Assembly (NCBI RefSeq): GCF_000835495.1
Contig: NW_015622541.1
Location: 5,766,001 to 5,830,000, forward strand
Source of the DNA: Cladophialophora immunda
Lineage: Eukaryota > Ascomycota > Eurotiomycetes > Chaetothyriales > Herpotrichiellaceae
Direction: 5' to 3'
DNA length: 64,000 bases
The notes below the pieces were generated by a model. That model was not told the origin of the DNA and made no database searches. It saw nothing but the letters and a program-made list of their open reading frames with translations. Positions 47,301 to 56,984 of the stretch are shown piece by piece (position 1 is the first letter of the stretch; the number at the start of each line of letters is the position of its first letter). Made by a program: the position numbers and the translations under genes.

Positions 47301-49371
47301 ATGCCTCCTAAACGATCTTCAAAGGCTCGATCTACTTCCCGCAGAGCAAAGAAGCTTGCAAGCCAGTCTGAAACTGCGCCACAGGCTTCAGAAAACGTGC
47401 CTGCGGCCGTCCGGCAGCCTCAGAAACCTGCCAGGAAACAGAGAAAACCCGACGTAGGTCTGAGATCTCCAAGATCTAGCAGCCCTCATAGCTTCTGCGA
47501 AATTCACATGCCATCGTCGCGCTGTCTGACCTCTGCGGCTGACGATTCAGAATATCCAGAAGCCTGAGGTTCAAGGACCAGAGGTTCAGAGAACCCAGAG
47601 ACATACCCGAAGATCTCAAACTTTGCCGCTTTTGGAAAAAAGAGACGATATAGACACGGTTACATGGAAACGCAAACGACGTCCAGCGAAATCATCGCTC
47701 GTTGCTGAATCTCCCAGTCCAGCAGAATCACTTGTCGCGGAACAACAAGCATACCAAACTACGAACGTGGTACCTTCTATCGACCAACGGAACTCTCCTA
47801 TAGAATCAGCTTCTGCAGGACAACAAGATCAATTGGGTTTCGACTTGCTTTCAGCCGATCTTCAAACTGAAGAGACTCTCAGCCTCCGGAGTTCCACCGA
47901 GTCTGAAACCACCACTTGGCTCAGAGATCCACCAGATGCCGAGACAGTTTTCTTGCAGCGCAACGGGTACACAACTGAGCTGAGTGACGACGCACTAGCA
48001 GCTATCCAAGTAGTCCTCGGCAAAGAAGCAGCAACAAAAATGGCAGGCATCAGATCTGACAGTCTAGATTTCAGGAAAACCTTGGGAGTAGACCGCAACG
48101 TTCTCTCCAATGAGACGAAATGGGACGATCCCGAATGGGCACATCTACAGTCATATCAGCCCACGTTAGACTCGGAAGAAGATCCAATTACTGATTTCTT
48201 GGATAAGCTCTGGTTGGCAGACCTTGGCTTTTGCAAAAATCAGCAGGAAGCAATATTTCAGCGGACAGTCATGATGGCAATGATCAACCGACATCGGCTT
48301 ATCTTTGCTGGTAACAAAATAGCAACAGCGTCCCCTTTGATGTTCAGTGTCGAAGCCTCGTGGACTTGCCCTCCGATGCCCACACGAAAGTACTACAGAC
48401 AAAATGAGGGAAACCCTTTTGCCAAAATGCCGAGGCCAGACCTTTGTGTCTCGTTTCGTAGGACCGAGATTCTGGACCCAGACTTTTGGACCACCCTCCT
48501 TCCGACCACGCAAGAACTCATTTGCTATGAGGGCATAAGAGACCTCAATAATGAGGCATCCCGGGCCTTTGGGTTCTTCTTCGTTGAGGCTAAAAGATCC
48601 AGGCTTTGGCCGGACGACGAAACGGCTCTCAACCAGGCTCTCAACGATGCCAGCCAGGCACTCCATAACATTTATGAATTTTTCAGAGAAGCAGGGCAAA
48701 CTGCAGAGTTCTTTTTGCGCGTGCGAGTCTTTTCCGCTACTGCCTCCGAAAAAGGCGTCATAATACGCGCCCACTGGGCATGCGAGCTGCCCGTGAACAC
48801 TAAAGTGTCGAAAGCACGGATTGATCCAAGGTATCCTCTTCAGTTCCGACATCAGATTTATCAAAGCTTTATGGGCGACGGCTTCGATCGCTTGAAGGTT
48901 GTGGAGGCATTTGAAAAGATCATGGTGGGATATGGACAAAAACAGTTGCTGCCTCTTCTCAAGACAGCTGCAGAAAGCGTGAGGGTAAAGGCGAGCGAAG
49001 CCTACGAGAAAAGGGGCCAGATACCATGGGAAAGCTTTTTCAACGATTACCGCTACGGCCAGTCCGGAAAACCCGGTAGCAGAGTGACTAGCCGGCTGCC
49101 GACACCAGCGGGTGGAAGCAGCCCACGACATGATCCGACGTCCAAAGACACCATGTCTATGCGAGACACTTTCACGTTCAGTACGACTAGGAGGGAGTAT
49201 CAAGAAGACCCAGAAAGCACCTCGTTGAGCCAAGACGTGGAAGCTTTGCAAACAACCAGCTTCTACTCGCAGCGCTCAACGAGCTCACGGAATCAAGATC
49301 GAGGTCCCATGGCCACCGAGCACGACAACACCCCAAGCAAGAAACGAAAGATAGGGAACACTAAGACGTGA
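47301..49371 (+). CDS. Fungal accessory protein with PD-(D/E)XK-like core, unknown function
   Basis: Two exons, 47301-47453 and 47551-49371, give 657 aa. The N-terminus (PPKRSSKARSTSRRAKK) and the C-terminal KKRKIG are basic and look nuclear. The centre contains PRPDL with D348, followed about 50 residues later by FFFVEAKRS with E397 and K399. After it comes a helix with repeated Ala and Gln. This Asp ... Glu-x-Lys spacing on strands is the signature of the PD-(D/E)XK nuclease fold, and the layout resembles DUF7924-type fungal proteins. Such proteins are expanded in accessory fungal DNA. The gene lies between two direct repeats. Whether it cuts DNA or is inactive is unknown. Confidence 0.75.
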
Positions 49372-50812
49372 TGGCAGTTCATTGGACTCTATCCAGGGCG
49401 TTTGCTTTTATACGTCTGTGGAGGTTGTGGGCCAAGCTGCAACTCAAGGAATTTATTTATCTGCAATCGCGACCCGGAACCGCCGCTAAAACTGAGTCTC
49501 GGCTTGTAGAGCTGCTGCACGAGCAATATTATCAGCCTGTTCTCGTTCCGGTGCGAGCGAGCGTCAGGAATGACGATGAAGTAAGATCCTTTGGACCATG
49601 TATGAATCGAAATGCGTTTTATCTAGTTTCGGGCCTTTCTGACGCCAACTGAGGAGCCCGATGACTTTTTCCGGCCGTCGATGATATAGGGATTAGAACT
49701 GCAGAATTCGCTATGTCAGAAGGGGACGAGGAACAGTAGGTTTTTCACGTGATACTACCTAGATCACTCGCGAACCAAAAACTTCATGGCCATTCACGGG
49801 ATGATCCTAGAGGGTGAGCGAAGGCCGCTTCAAGCTGAGCTTTAGCTGAGTCTTCGGCTGAGTATCACAGATGAGCCGAGGGTGAGCAAAGCGGCGAGCG
49901 GCTGATCCAAAGGGGACGAGAGACGGAACAAGTACCTGATACTACCACTTAGCTACCTACAAGTACTTGTAAGTAGCTGCTTAGGTAGGTCTGGACACGA
50001 GTAGCGGACCCTGTAGGGTTACTTTTGCCTGCTTGTCTTGCCGCGGAGAGGGCGTGAGAAGTGACCATCAATCGGGTGCGAGCTCGTCCTGATAGGCATT
50101 TGAACCATGAGAAGCCCGCACGAATAGGTGTTGGGCATGTGATAGAGAAGGTCAAAGAAAGACGATCAATCCTCAGGAAGGTTGGCTGCCCTCGCAGGAG
50201 TTTGGTGTTTGGTGTGTGGTGGCGATCCTTTCAAGGAGCAAGGAAAGCAATGAGACAGCAGAATCTGACTCGTAGGCGACAAAGTGCTCGGCACGGAGTA
50301 CAGGCAGCCTCTCCAGGCCGGGTGACCCCTACTAGATGTGCCTGGTTAACTCGATCGGGGCCAGGTCTTAACTAGCGCCACTGCCTATGGGGTCCTCTTG
50401 GCCCCCAGTGGCCCTCCCTGGCAGACCCAGTTACTGGGTTGGGTTGGTCAGTCTCGTCAATTCCCCCCGGACATTCTTAGTCCCGACGCATCTCTGAAAT
50501 TCTGGGGGGCTCCGAGGGTCACGCCCGCCCAATGTCTCCCATGGGCCCCGGCGGCCACCCAAAGGTTGCCTATCAATGGGTGCTTAAACAGCTCACCCTC
50601 CAGGTGCCCTCCCCGTATCCCCCACGAACGAGTTCTCCCCGCTTGCCAAGCTCGGGGCAAGATCCCAGGAAATCCTCAAAACTTCCTTTCTCGCCCTGAG
50701 TCCTTGGACTTCTTTTCCCACCAGTTCCTTCTCTATTCCCTCTCGTCTTCCTGCTCGTCGTGGTTCTTGATCTTGTCCTAAACAACGACTGTCGTACGCC
50801 ACATCCGTCAGC
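49372..50812. other. Intergenic with second repeat copy
   Basis: 1.4 kb between the PD-(D/E)XK-like gene and the bZIP gene. It holds repeat copy B. A short region near 49950-49990 contains nested palindromic steps of ACTTGTAAGT/TACCTA type. The last 450 bp are C-rich promoter-like DNA. Confidence 0.5.
49749..49850 (+). repeat. Dispersed direct repeat, copy B
   Basis: It begins GTGATACTACCTAGATCACT and shares the 24-nt identical block at 49805-49828 with copy A. Just downstream, GGGTGAGCAAAGCGGCGAGC echoes part of the shared block, so the element may have internal repeats. Confidence 0.6.
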
Positions 50813-52565
50813 ATGGAGTCACAAGGAGGCGACATGTCTCCTCCTGCCCAACCAAACACCGGCGCCTCCAGGGCCAGTAGGATGTCGCCAGCACGACTGG
50901 CAAGGAAAAGAAAGGCGGATAGAGAGTCGCAAAAGGCCTCCCGCTTGAAGCAGAAGAACTATATCGCCCATCTGGAGGCCTTGGTTAAGTCTTTGGATGC
51001 TTCGGCGGGCTCCGACCCGGTCGAGCTGCTGAAACAACAGGGTGCAGAGAATGTCGAGATCAAAAAGGCACTCACAACCATCTGCAAAATCGCCCAGACG
51101 GCCCTGGGTGTGAGTGGGGGCGACAGCCGATACATGGGCACCTCGTCTTCGCCCGACCCGATGACCGATCAAGCAGACGTGAAGGACATGAAGCCTGATC
51201 CGCCAAAACTGCGAAAAATCCAGCCTTCCCAAACGGCCAAGTTGGATTTCGATACAGATCCTGTCAAAAGCATGGGTGAATCAGAGGCGACAATTGCATC
51301 CGTCGCTGACGTCCATCCACATGGCGCCGGTTTCCCTTCCATGTTCACAGAAGATGACGCAAACCTGGGAGAGTTCATTCACCATGATCTCCTGGACTTT
51401 ACCGTCCGAGAGCCGGGCGCTCAACAGACCTTCGATGCGTCAGAACTCCTCTGTACCAGAGAGGCATTGTCCATGGCCCAAGCGGCTCCTGGTTCCTGGG
51501 CGTTTGCACCGTTATCGGAATCTTTGCCTTTACGAACCCACCACCCAGATAGCGGAGGCCGGGACTGGGTATCCACGGTAAACCTGCTAACTACGCCCGT
51601 CGTGTTTCCACTCGAGTCTCCCGAAGACGCACTCGATGGAGACATTCCAATCTCAGCCGTATTACGGGGCTGGGATGCAGTCGAGACCCGGCGGCCGCTA
51701 GATCCGGGGTGGAAGGTTCTTCGAGAGATTGATCAAAACCTGTTTATCGGATGTGGCATTGCTGAAAGACTGGCTGTCTTGCGGATCATGAGGTTGATGT
51801 GCCACGTACGTACTCGCAACATAAAACACCTACGCTTCCCTCCATCCTGGGTTCGCTGACACTGACTCATGGCAGTATATGACAACAGCAGAACGGCGCC
51901 CAGAGCTGCCCCCATTTATGCTCAAACGGTTCGTCACGGCCTATACGCTTCCACAATCACCATGCGGTCGCTAATCAGAGCTATAATGTAGGCCGTGTCA
52001 AGAGCATATCAAACACCACCCGATGATTGATTATCTTGTATGGTAAGGACTTATCCCTCCCCGTATAGACACATCAGCTCGGCGCTCGCCTGGTGGGCGT
52101 CAATGAATCTCCGCATCTGACATGTTCAACAGGCCTGGATTGCGCGAAAGATTAATTTTCTCACAGCAAAAGTTCGCCGCCAACGCAGATCGATATACTG
52201 AGCTGTTCCGCACCAATTTCCGCTTCCTGTGGCCGTTCGAGCCCGAGGACATCTACTATCGGGACCCGGAAACAGGGCGATACGCGTTTTCGGAACAGTT
52301 TATCGGACGCACAGAGGATCTCTCCTGCTGGACGATGCACAATGACTATTTTATTGCCCTACCAGAGCTACGTGGGGATATCCCTGGATTCCCTCAAACT
52401 TCTATCTACACTCTGAGTCAACAGCCGCCGGTGTCACAACAGGCTGTGCAGCGAAAGCCTTTGCCTAGGTCTGGAGACAGTCAAGAGTCCTCGCAGAACG
52501 ACAAGTGCTCGGTGAATATAGATTTTCCTCATGCCATGTGGGGAAGGATGTCACAAGTGTCTTGA
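50813..52565 (+). CDS. bZIP transcription factor with DUF3425 domain
   Basis: Four exons, 50813-51805, 51876-51928, 51992-52042 and 52133-52565, give 509 aa. The basic region is about residues 28-48 (RLARKRKADRESQKASRLKQ), followed by a short zipper with L54 and L61. The C-terminal half matches DUF3425: DIPISAVLRGWDAVE, LDPGWKVLREIDQNLF, ERLAVLRIMRLM, then HPMIDYLVWPGLRERLI, FRFLWPFEPEDIYYRDPETG and the final WTMHNDYFIALPEL. Two small internal exons are needed to rebuild this. Many such bZIPs lie beside specialised-metabolism genes. Here it starts a run of oxygenase, hydrolase, exporter and lipocalin-type genes and may regulate them. Confidence 0.92.
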
Positions 52566-53022
52566 GAGGTTCCGGATGTCCGAGACGAGAAACGTAATAC
52601 ATGATACCCATTATTATGAAATTCACAAAGCCCTAATTGTGGCAGAATATCGTTTATCAGTGGCCATTGGCCTGGTCTTATCGGGCTCTAGTTCTCTTTA
52701 ACTTACGTCTATGTCACATTGCATCCCCTAGCATCCAGCGCATAATCTGTCAAGCAATTCTCAACCAACCACCACCCCAACCCTGCGGTCTTTCCTCTTC
52801 TCAGTCCTCCAGGCAAACCCCCTGGGCGAGAGAAAGCTGGGTGAGACCTCTGTCAGTTTCTTCCCCTGGCTCTCCAATGGACTGCAGGCCTGCGTTCTGA
52901 GGCTTCACCTCAGTCTTCAGTATTCTGGTGACGCTACCTGGCTGACCTGACAATATTTCCCTGCTCGCTGAGCAGGGAGCCGCTGCCGGCAGCTTCCAGG
53001 TTACATCACTTCCTTTGCCGTT
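52566..53022. other. Convergent 3' intergenic region
   Basis: 457 bp between the bZIP stop and the oxygenase stop. No gene was seen. Confidence 0.5.
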
Positions 53023-54258
53023 TTAATTAAATTTGAACGGGCAACCAATGATTGCGGCACCTCCCTCGGCTGCGTAGGATCTCAAGGCTTCTGCCTCTTT
53101 CAAAACCGCATCTCGCGAGATCTTCTCGAACTTAGCCGGCCCGAGCTCCTCAGGCAGGTAACCTTCGCTCTTGAACTTCGGACCAGGAACATATTGAGAG
53201 CCGCCGGACAACAGTCCCAAGAATTTGTTCCAGGCAGTATCCTTGACGTACCAAGGCTCAAGGCTCTGCTGTTTTGCTGGGTGAAGGCGTCCCGATTCCT
53301 TGTCCGCTTTGGCCAGAGGATCAAGAGGTCGCGCACGGGGAAGGAAGAAATTGCGGACCACAAAGGCGCGGAGCCGGAAGAAGCGATAGACCAGGACTTC
53401 CATGGTGCGTGAGGCTGCCGGATATCCCAACGCGAGCCTCGTCCTCTCTTCGAGCAAAGCCATCATGACCTTGCGGAAGAAGCCGCGCATGCCGGGAGAG
53501 ACATGTTTGAGGAAAAAGTCGACGGCGACGTCGGCGCATTTTCGGTTGCTGTCGGAATAGACCATGGCCGTCTTCTCGTACTCGTCGCTCCATTCGGCCA
53601 ACTTTTCGATGGTCGGTGGGATGTCCTTGATTCCCATGCGGTTGCCGACTTCCCTCCAGTAGACGAACATGGCCACTTGTTCCAAGTACGTCAGCTCACG
53701 CCATTCGTAGGTGTTGACCCATCGGATGGCCTCCAAGATGTTGACTCCCAAGGTGTGGAGCATCTCTGGCTGAGTGATCTTATCTCCGTACTGCCGGTGC
53801 ATCCAGTTCATCTTTGCCAGTGCTCGCGATCCGCGCTCACTGTCCATGGAGCCAACGACAAACTCGGTCGTGATGAGGGCGGTGTCGTTGATCCGGCGAC
53901 CGACATTCGGGCAGCTGCTAAGCTGACGTGTCTTGGCGAGCAGTTCGGTACCTGAGGCGATGGCGAATGTCTTGAGGAGAGAAAATTGTCCGCTGAATGC
54001 AAAGATGAAGGGGCAGTCGTAGAGCATGGACAGGTGCATGATCTTGTGTGCTTGCTTGTAGTCCATCGCATAAGGGTCTTTGAGGAGGGGGGCATATTCG
54101 CGTTCCAGCTTGCGTAGGGCCCGGAAGCGCAACGCTCGAACAAGCGCGAGATATCCGAGAAGGCCGATAGCTATTGCCCATGCGTAGGGGAAGTCATGCA
54201 GGGCCAGCTTGGGGAGTCGGACGGACAGGAAGTCCACGGCGTCTACCTGGACTCCCAT
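53023..54258 (-). CDS. MpaB-like ER-bound oxygenase (DUF2236 family)
   Basis: This is a single exon of 411 aa. A membrane anchor lies at about residues 25-45 (AWAIAIGLLGYLALV). The DUF2236 signature is present: TEFVVGSMDSERG, then N151-W-M-H154-R-Q-Y, and TLGVNILEAIRWVNTYEWRE with YWREVGNRMGI. This family includes bacterial rubber oxygenase-like proteins and the fungal MpaB/MpaB' enzymes, which cleave farnesyl chains in mycophenolic acid synthesis at the ER. The conserved His is a likely haem or metal ligand by analogy. The end of the protein, CPFKFN, is not a classic ER retention signal. It is the most metabolite-like enzyme in this group. Confidence 0.88.
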   Translation of the reverse strand: MGVQVDAVDFLSVRLPKLALHDFPYAWAIAIGLLGYLALVRALRFRALRKLEREYAPLLKDPYAMDYKQAHKIMHLSMLYDCPFIFAFSGQFSLLKTFAIASGTELLAKTRQLSSCPNVGRRINDTALITTEFVVGSMDSERGSRALAKMNWMHRQYGDKITQPEMLHTLGVNILEAIRWVNTYEWRELTYLEQVAMFVYWREVGNRMGIKDIPPTIEKLAEWSDEYEKTAMVYSDSNRKCADVAVDFFLKHVSPGMRGFFRKVMMALLEERTRLALGYPAASRTMEVLVYRFFRLRAFVVRNFFLPRARPLDPLAKADKESGRLHPAKQQSLEPWYVKDTAWNKFLGLLSGGSQYVPGPKFKSEGYLPEELGPAKFEKISRDAVLKEAEALRSYAAEGGAAIIGCPFKFN

Positions 54259-55163
54259 GGTTGTAAGGGAGGTTATTCTAGAGACCTTCCAAAAAGAGAT
54301 ATCTGATCAACCGCAACTGTAGTATTGTCTTTTGAGGAGGTATCTGAAGATAACCTTTTGGCGAAGACTTCTTGGTCGTGAAGCCTCAGCCTCCTTGTAT
54401 ACATAGTCGGCCATCATCCCGCGGACAGAGTCTCATTGACACGCCAGGGCTTGGCAGTACCGAAGCCGAGGGTCATTTCTTGTCAATACAAATCACTCGG
54501 CACCATCGGTACATGTTGGAGGACCGTCGACCAGGCTACTGCGAGATCCAGACTGCTGAGGTGTGAGTCAAGCAGTCGACGTCAAGCCTGTTTGGCGTCG
54601 GGCAAAGACCATGTCAGAGAGTCGGAGTCGTTCAAACCCCACGCGGGCTCCACCTGGTGGGTCCACTTACAGCATATATGATTGGCTCCTCCACTGGGCA
54701 ATCTGGAGCTCGTGCGAACTCTAAGAAGGTACTTGGTATTTGTACCGCGTACGCTCCAGTCTCACTCCGAGTGCACATCTCTGTACACTCGAGAAGCTTG
54801 ACCTTGGGCCGGAGTCCTAGCCGGTACCGCTGGTGCCGCTAACATTCTCTCCGAGTGCTCTGCAGCCAAAGGCACAATCATGAATTTTGGGCAACACTCA
54901 CCCTGTCAGGCGCCGAAGTGAATACCACATGCTGGTTTAATGGCGGACTTGTACCGTTCCCAGAGGCTTGCGGATGTGAGAAAAGCATACGATGCGCCAG
55001 AGTCTCAGATACCGTCGCAGATATCATTTTCCAACATTATTTTCGATCTGACCTCGCTGTCGCCGCACCACAGCCGCAATGCCTTATGAAACCAAGGAGG
55101 AGATTCTGGCCCTTGGGGCCATGGACCCTGAACTGAAAACTGTCCGTTGTCCAGACTCACTTC
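54259..55163. other. Divergent intergenic region
   Basis: 905 bp between the oxygenase start and the hydrolase frame. It includes the short open frame at 55079-55163 that probably encodes the hydrolase N-terminus. Otherwise I see no gene. Confidence 0.5.
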
Positions 55164-56183
55164 TTGCTTGCCCCTGGTATCGCGGACTCCTTGCTGATTG
55201 GGAAATGGAACCAGCTGCTCGAAGCCAATCCTCCTCCTCCAATGACATTTACCACGATGCAAGCCCTGAGAGAAGACGTTAAAAACCGTACCCTGCAAGC
55301 TATTGGCGCGCTTGGTCCGCCACCTCCTTCCGTCAAGCAAAGCGATATCACCTACAAAACCACGGATGGCACTGAATTACGCGCCCGACTCTACCAACCT
55401 ACGTCTCCTTCAGACGAGGGGAGCCCATTGATTGTGATGTTTCACGGCGGTGGCTTCTGCTTGGGTATTCCCGAGTCCGAGGAAAAGGCGTGTCGAGATT
55501 TCGTTGAAGCATTCAATGCTGTGTGCGTGTCGGCGGCATACCGGCTTGCTCCCGAATTCCCTTTCCCCCAAGGCCCCAAGGACGCGTGGGACGCTCTCAA
55601 ATGGGCCGCGGAGAGCGCCTCCTCATGGGGCGCCGATCCTACCAAGGGTTTCGTCGTTGGAGGCTCATCAGCTGGCGGGAACCTCGCCTGCGTCGTGACG
55701 CACCTGGCGCGCGATGAAGGGCTCACGCCGCCTCTGACAGGGCACTACCTGTGCGTTGCCGGCTTGGTCCCTCCTTCGCGGATGCCGGAGAAGTACAAGA
55801 GGTGGGCGTACAGCTACGAGCAGAACAAGGCGGACCCGATCAATGGACAAGCCGTGATCGATCTCTTCACGGCCGCGTACAAGCCCGATCTTGACGACGG
55901 CATCTATAACGGTCCTCTGATCCACCCCAACGGTCACGCAGGTCTGCCACCGGTCTTTTTGCAAGTGAATGGCGCAGACACTCTACGTGACGACTCGCTG
56001 ATCTACGAAAGGATATTGCGAGAGGAGCATGGCATCAAGACCAAGCTGGTGGTCTACCCGGGTCTGCCACATGCACATTGGGCTTTCTTCCCCTCTTTGA
56101 AAGCCAGTAGCCAGTTTTGGCAGGATCAGCTAGACGGAATGGGATGGCTGCTGGGGAGGACCCCTGCCACGGCGAGAATCTAG
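55164..56183 (+). CDS. Alpha/beta hydrolase (fold-3, HSL/esterase type), 5' end unresolved
   Basis: The frame 55164-56183 encodes 339 residues but has no good ATG at its start; the first in-frame ATG that fits is at about 55242. H94-G-G-G is the oxyanion motif, S169 in GSSAGG is the nucleophile, and NGADTLRDD and LPHAHW carry the Asp and His of the triad. The HGGG set marks the hormone-sensitive-lipase-like esterases. A second frame starting at 55079 reads MPYETKEEILALGAMDPELK and looks like the natural N-terminus. It joins to LLAPGIADSLLIGKW only by a frame change near 55140-55160. This could be a frameshift, a sequence error or an unseen intron. The substrate is unknown. Confidence 0.82.
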   Translation: MLAPGIADSLLIGKWNQLLEANPPPPMTFTTMQALREDVKNRTLQAIGALGPPPPSVKQSDITYKTTDGTELRARLYQPTSPSDEGSPLIVMFHGGGFCLGIPESEEKACRDFVEAFNAVCVSAAYRLAPEFPFPQGPKDAWDALKWAAESASSWGADPTKGFVVGGSSAGGNLACVVTHLARDEGLTPPLTGHYLCVAGLVPPSRMPEKYKRWAYSYEQNKADPINGQAVIDLFTAAYKPDLDDGIYNGPLIHPNGHAGLPPVFLQVNGADTLRDDSLIYERILREEHGIKTKLVVYPGLPHAHWAFFPSLKASSQFWQDQLDGMGWLLGRTPATARI

Positions 56184-56984
56184 TCCAGTCGCCCGACGAG
56201 GTGGCGACAAACCTTTTTTGGTGTACCGAGACTTTTCGAGGCGAGACTTAAAAATACAAGCTCATCTGTTAGGCCTTGGGATTCGCGGATCTGGGCCCAG
56301 GTCTCTAGACGGCGTGCCAAGATGACTCCTATTTTACTTTCTCGGCGTTTATTCAAATCGTTTTGACCCTGGCGAAGCGATAGGCGTGCATAACTGACAG
56401 TCAGCCAATCCGGGGTATACTCGCACAATATCTGTTCAGGCGGGATAACGCGGGGTATATTGCGGGAGATATGTATTCACGAGGTTCCCCCCACATTAAA
56501 CAGTGGGTCCGTACATCCAGCCTCTCGCAGAATCCCCTTTCCGCTGTCCATTTCGTTTTGCCCCCAGTCCACCACCAAAAAGATCTCCAGCTAATAACAA
56601 AGCTATTGACTCGTCTCTGTGACTCGCCCCGGAGAGTCGCCTGAGGCGAGTCAGACCGGCACGCGGCCCAGGGGCGGGTATCTGGGTTGTCTAGGTCGAC
56701 ATACACCCCAGGGCTTTTGAGTTTTTTTCCCATGCTTGTCCGTCCCTTTGAGCTAAACCCCAGATAATTCCCCCAGGCCTTGATACAATCCTTTCTTCGA
56801 ATTGGTTAAATCCCGCTTTTCCCCCATATCGCCCTTCTCTTGTCCCAACGTCCATAAAAAAGAGATTTGAAAGGGGTTTCAATCTCTCTCAGTTCCTTCC
56901 TTTCGCGACCTTCTGCTTGCTTTGACGGAACAGGTAGCTTTGAGAACCTCAAAAGAACTGCCAGCATAAGATCTTGTCCCAGAG
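56184..56984. other. Intergenic, no gene seen
   Basis: 801 bp between two plus-strand genes. The last part is pyrimidine-rich and probably the transporter promoter. Confidence 0.5.

Noticed and set aside
48166..49251. Long minus-strand open frame (361 codons) opposite the PD-(D/E)XK-like gene
   Set aside because: No domain and no family-like motifs. The plus strand has nuclease-like motifs and an intron that joins in frame, so this is a shadow.
54620..54650. GTTCAAACC near a possible tRNA T-arm
   Set aside because: Flanking bases do not pair as a T-stem and no cloverleaf can be drawn.
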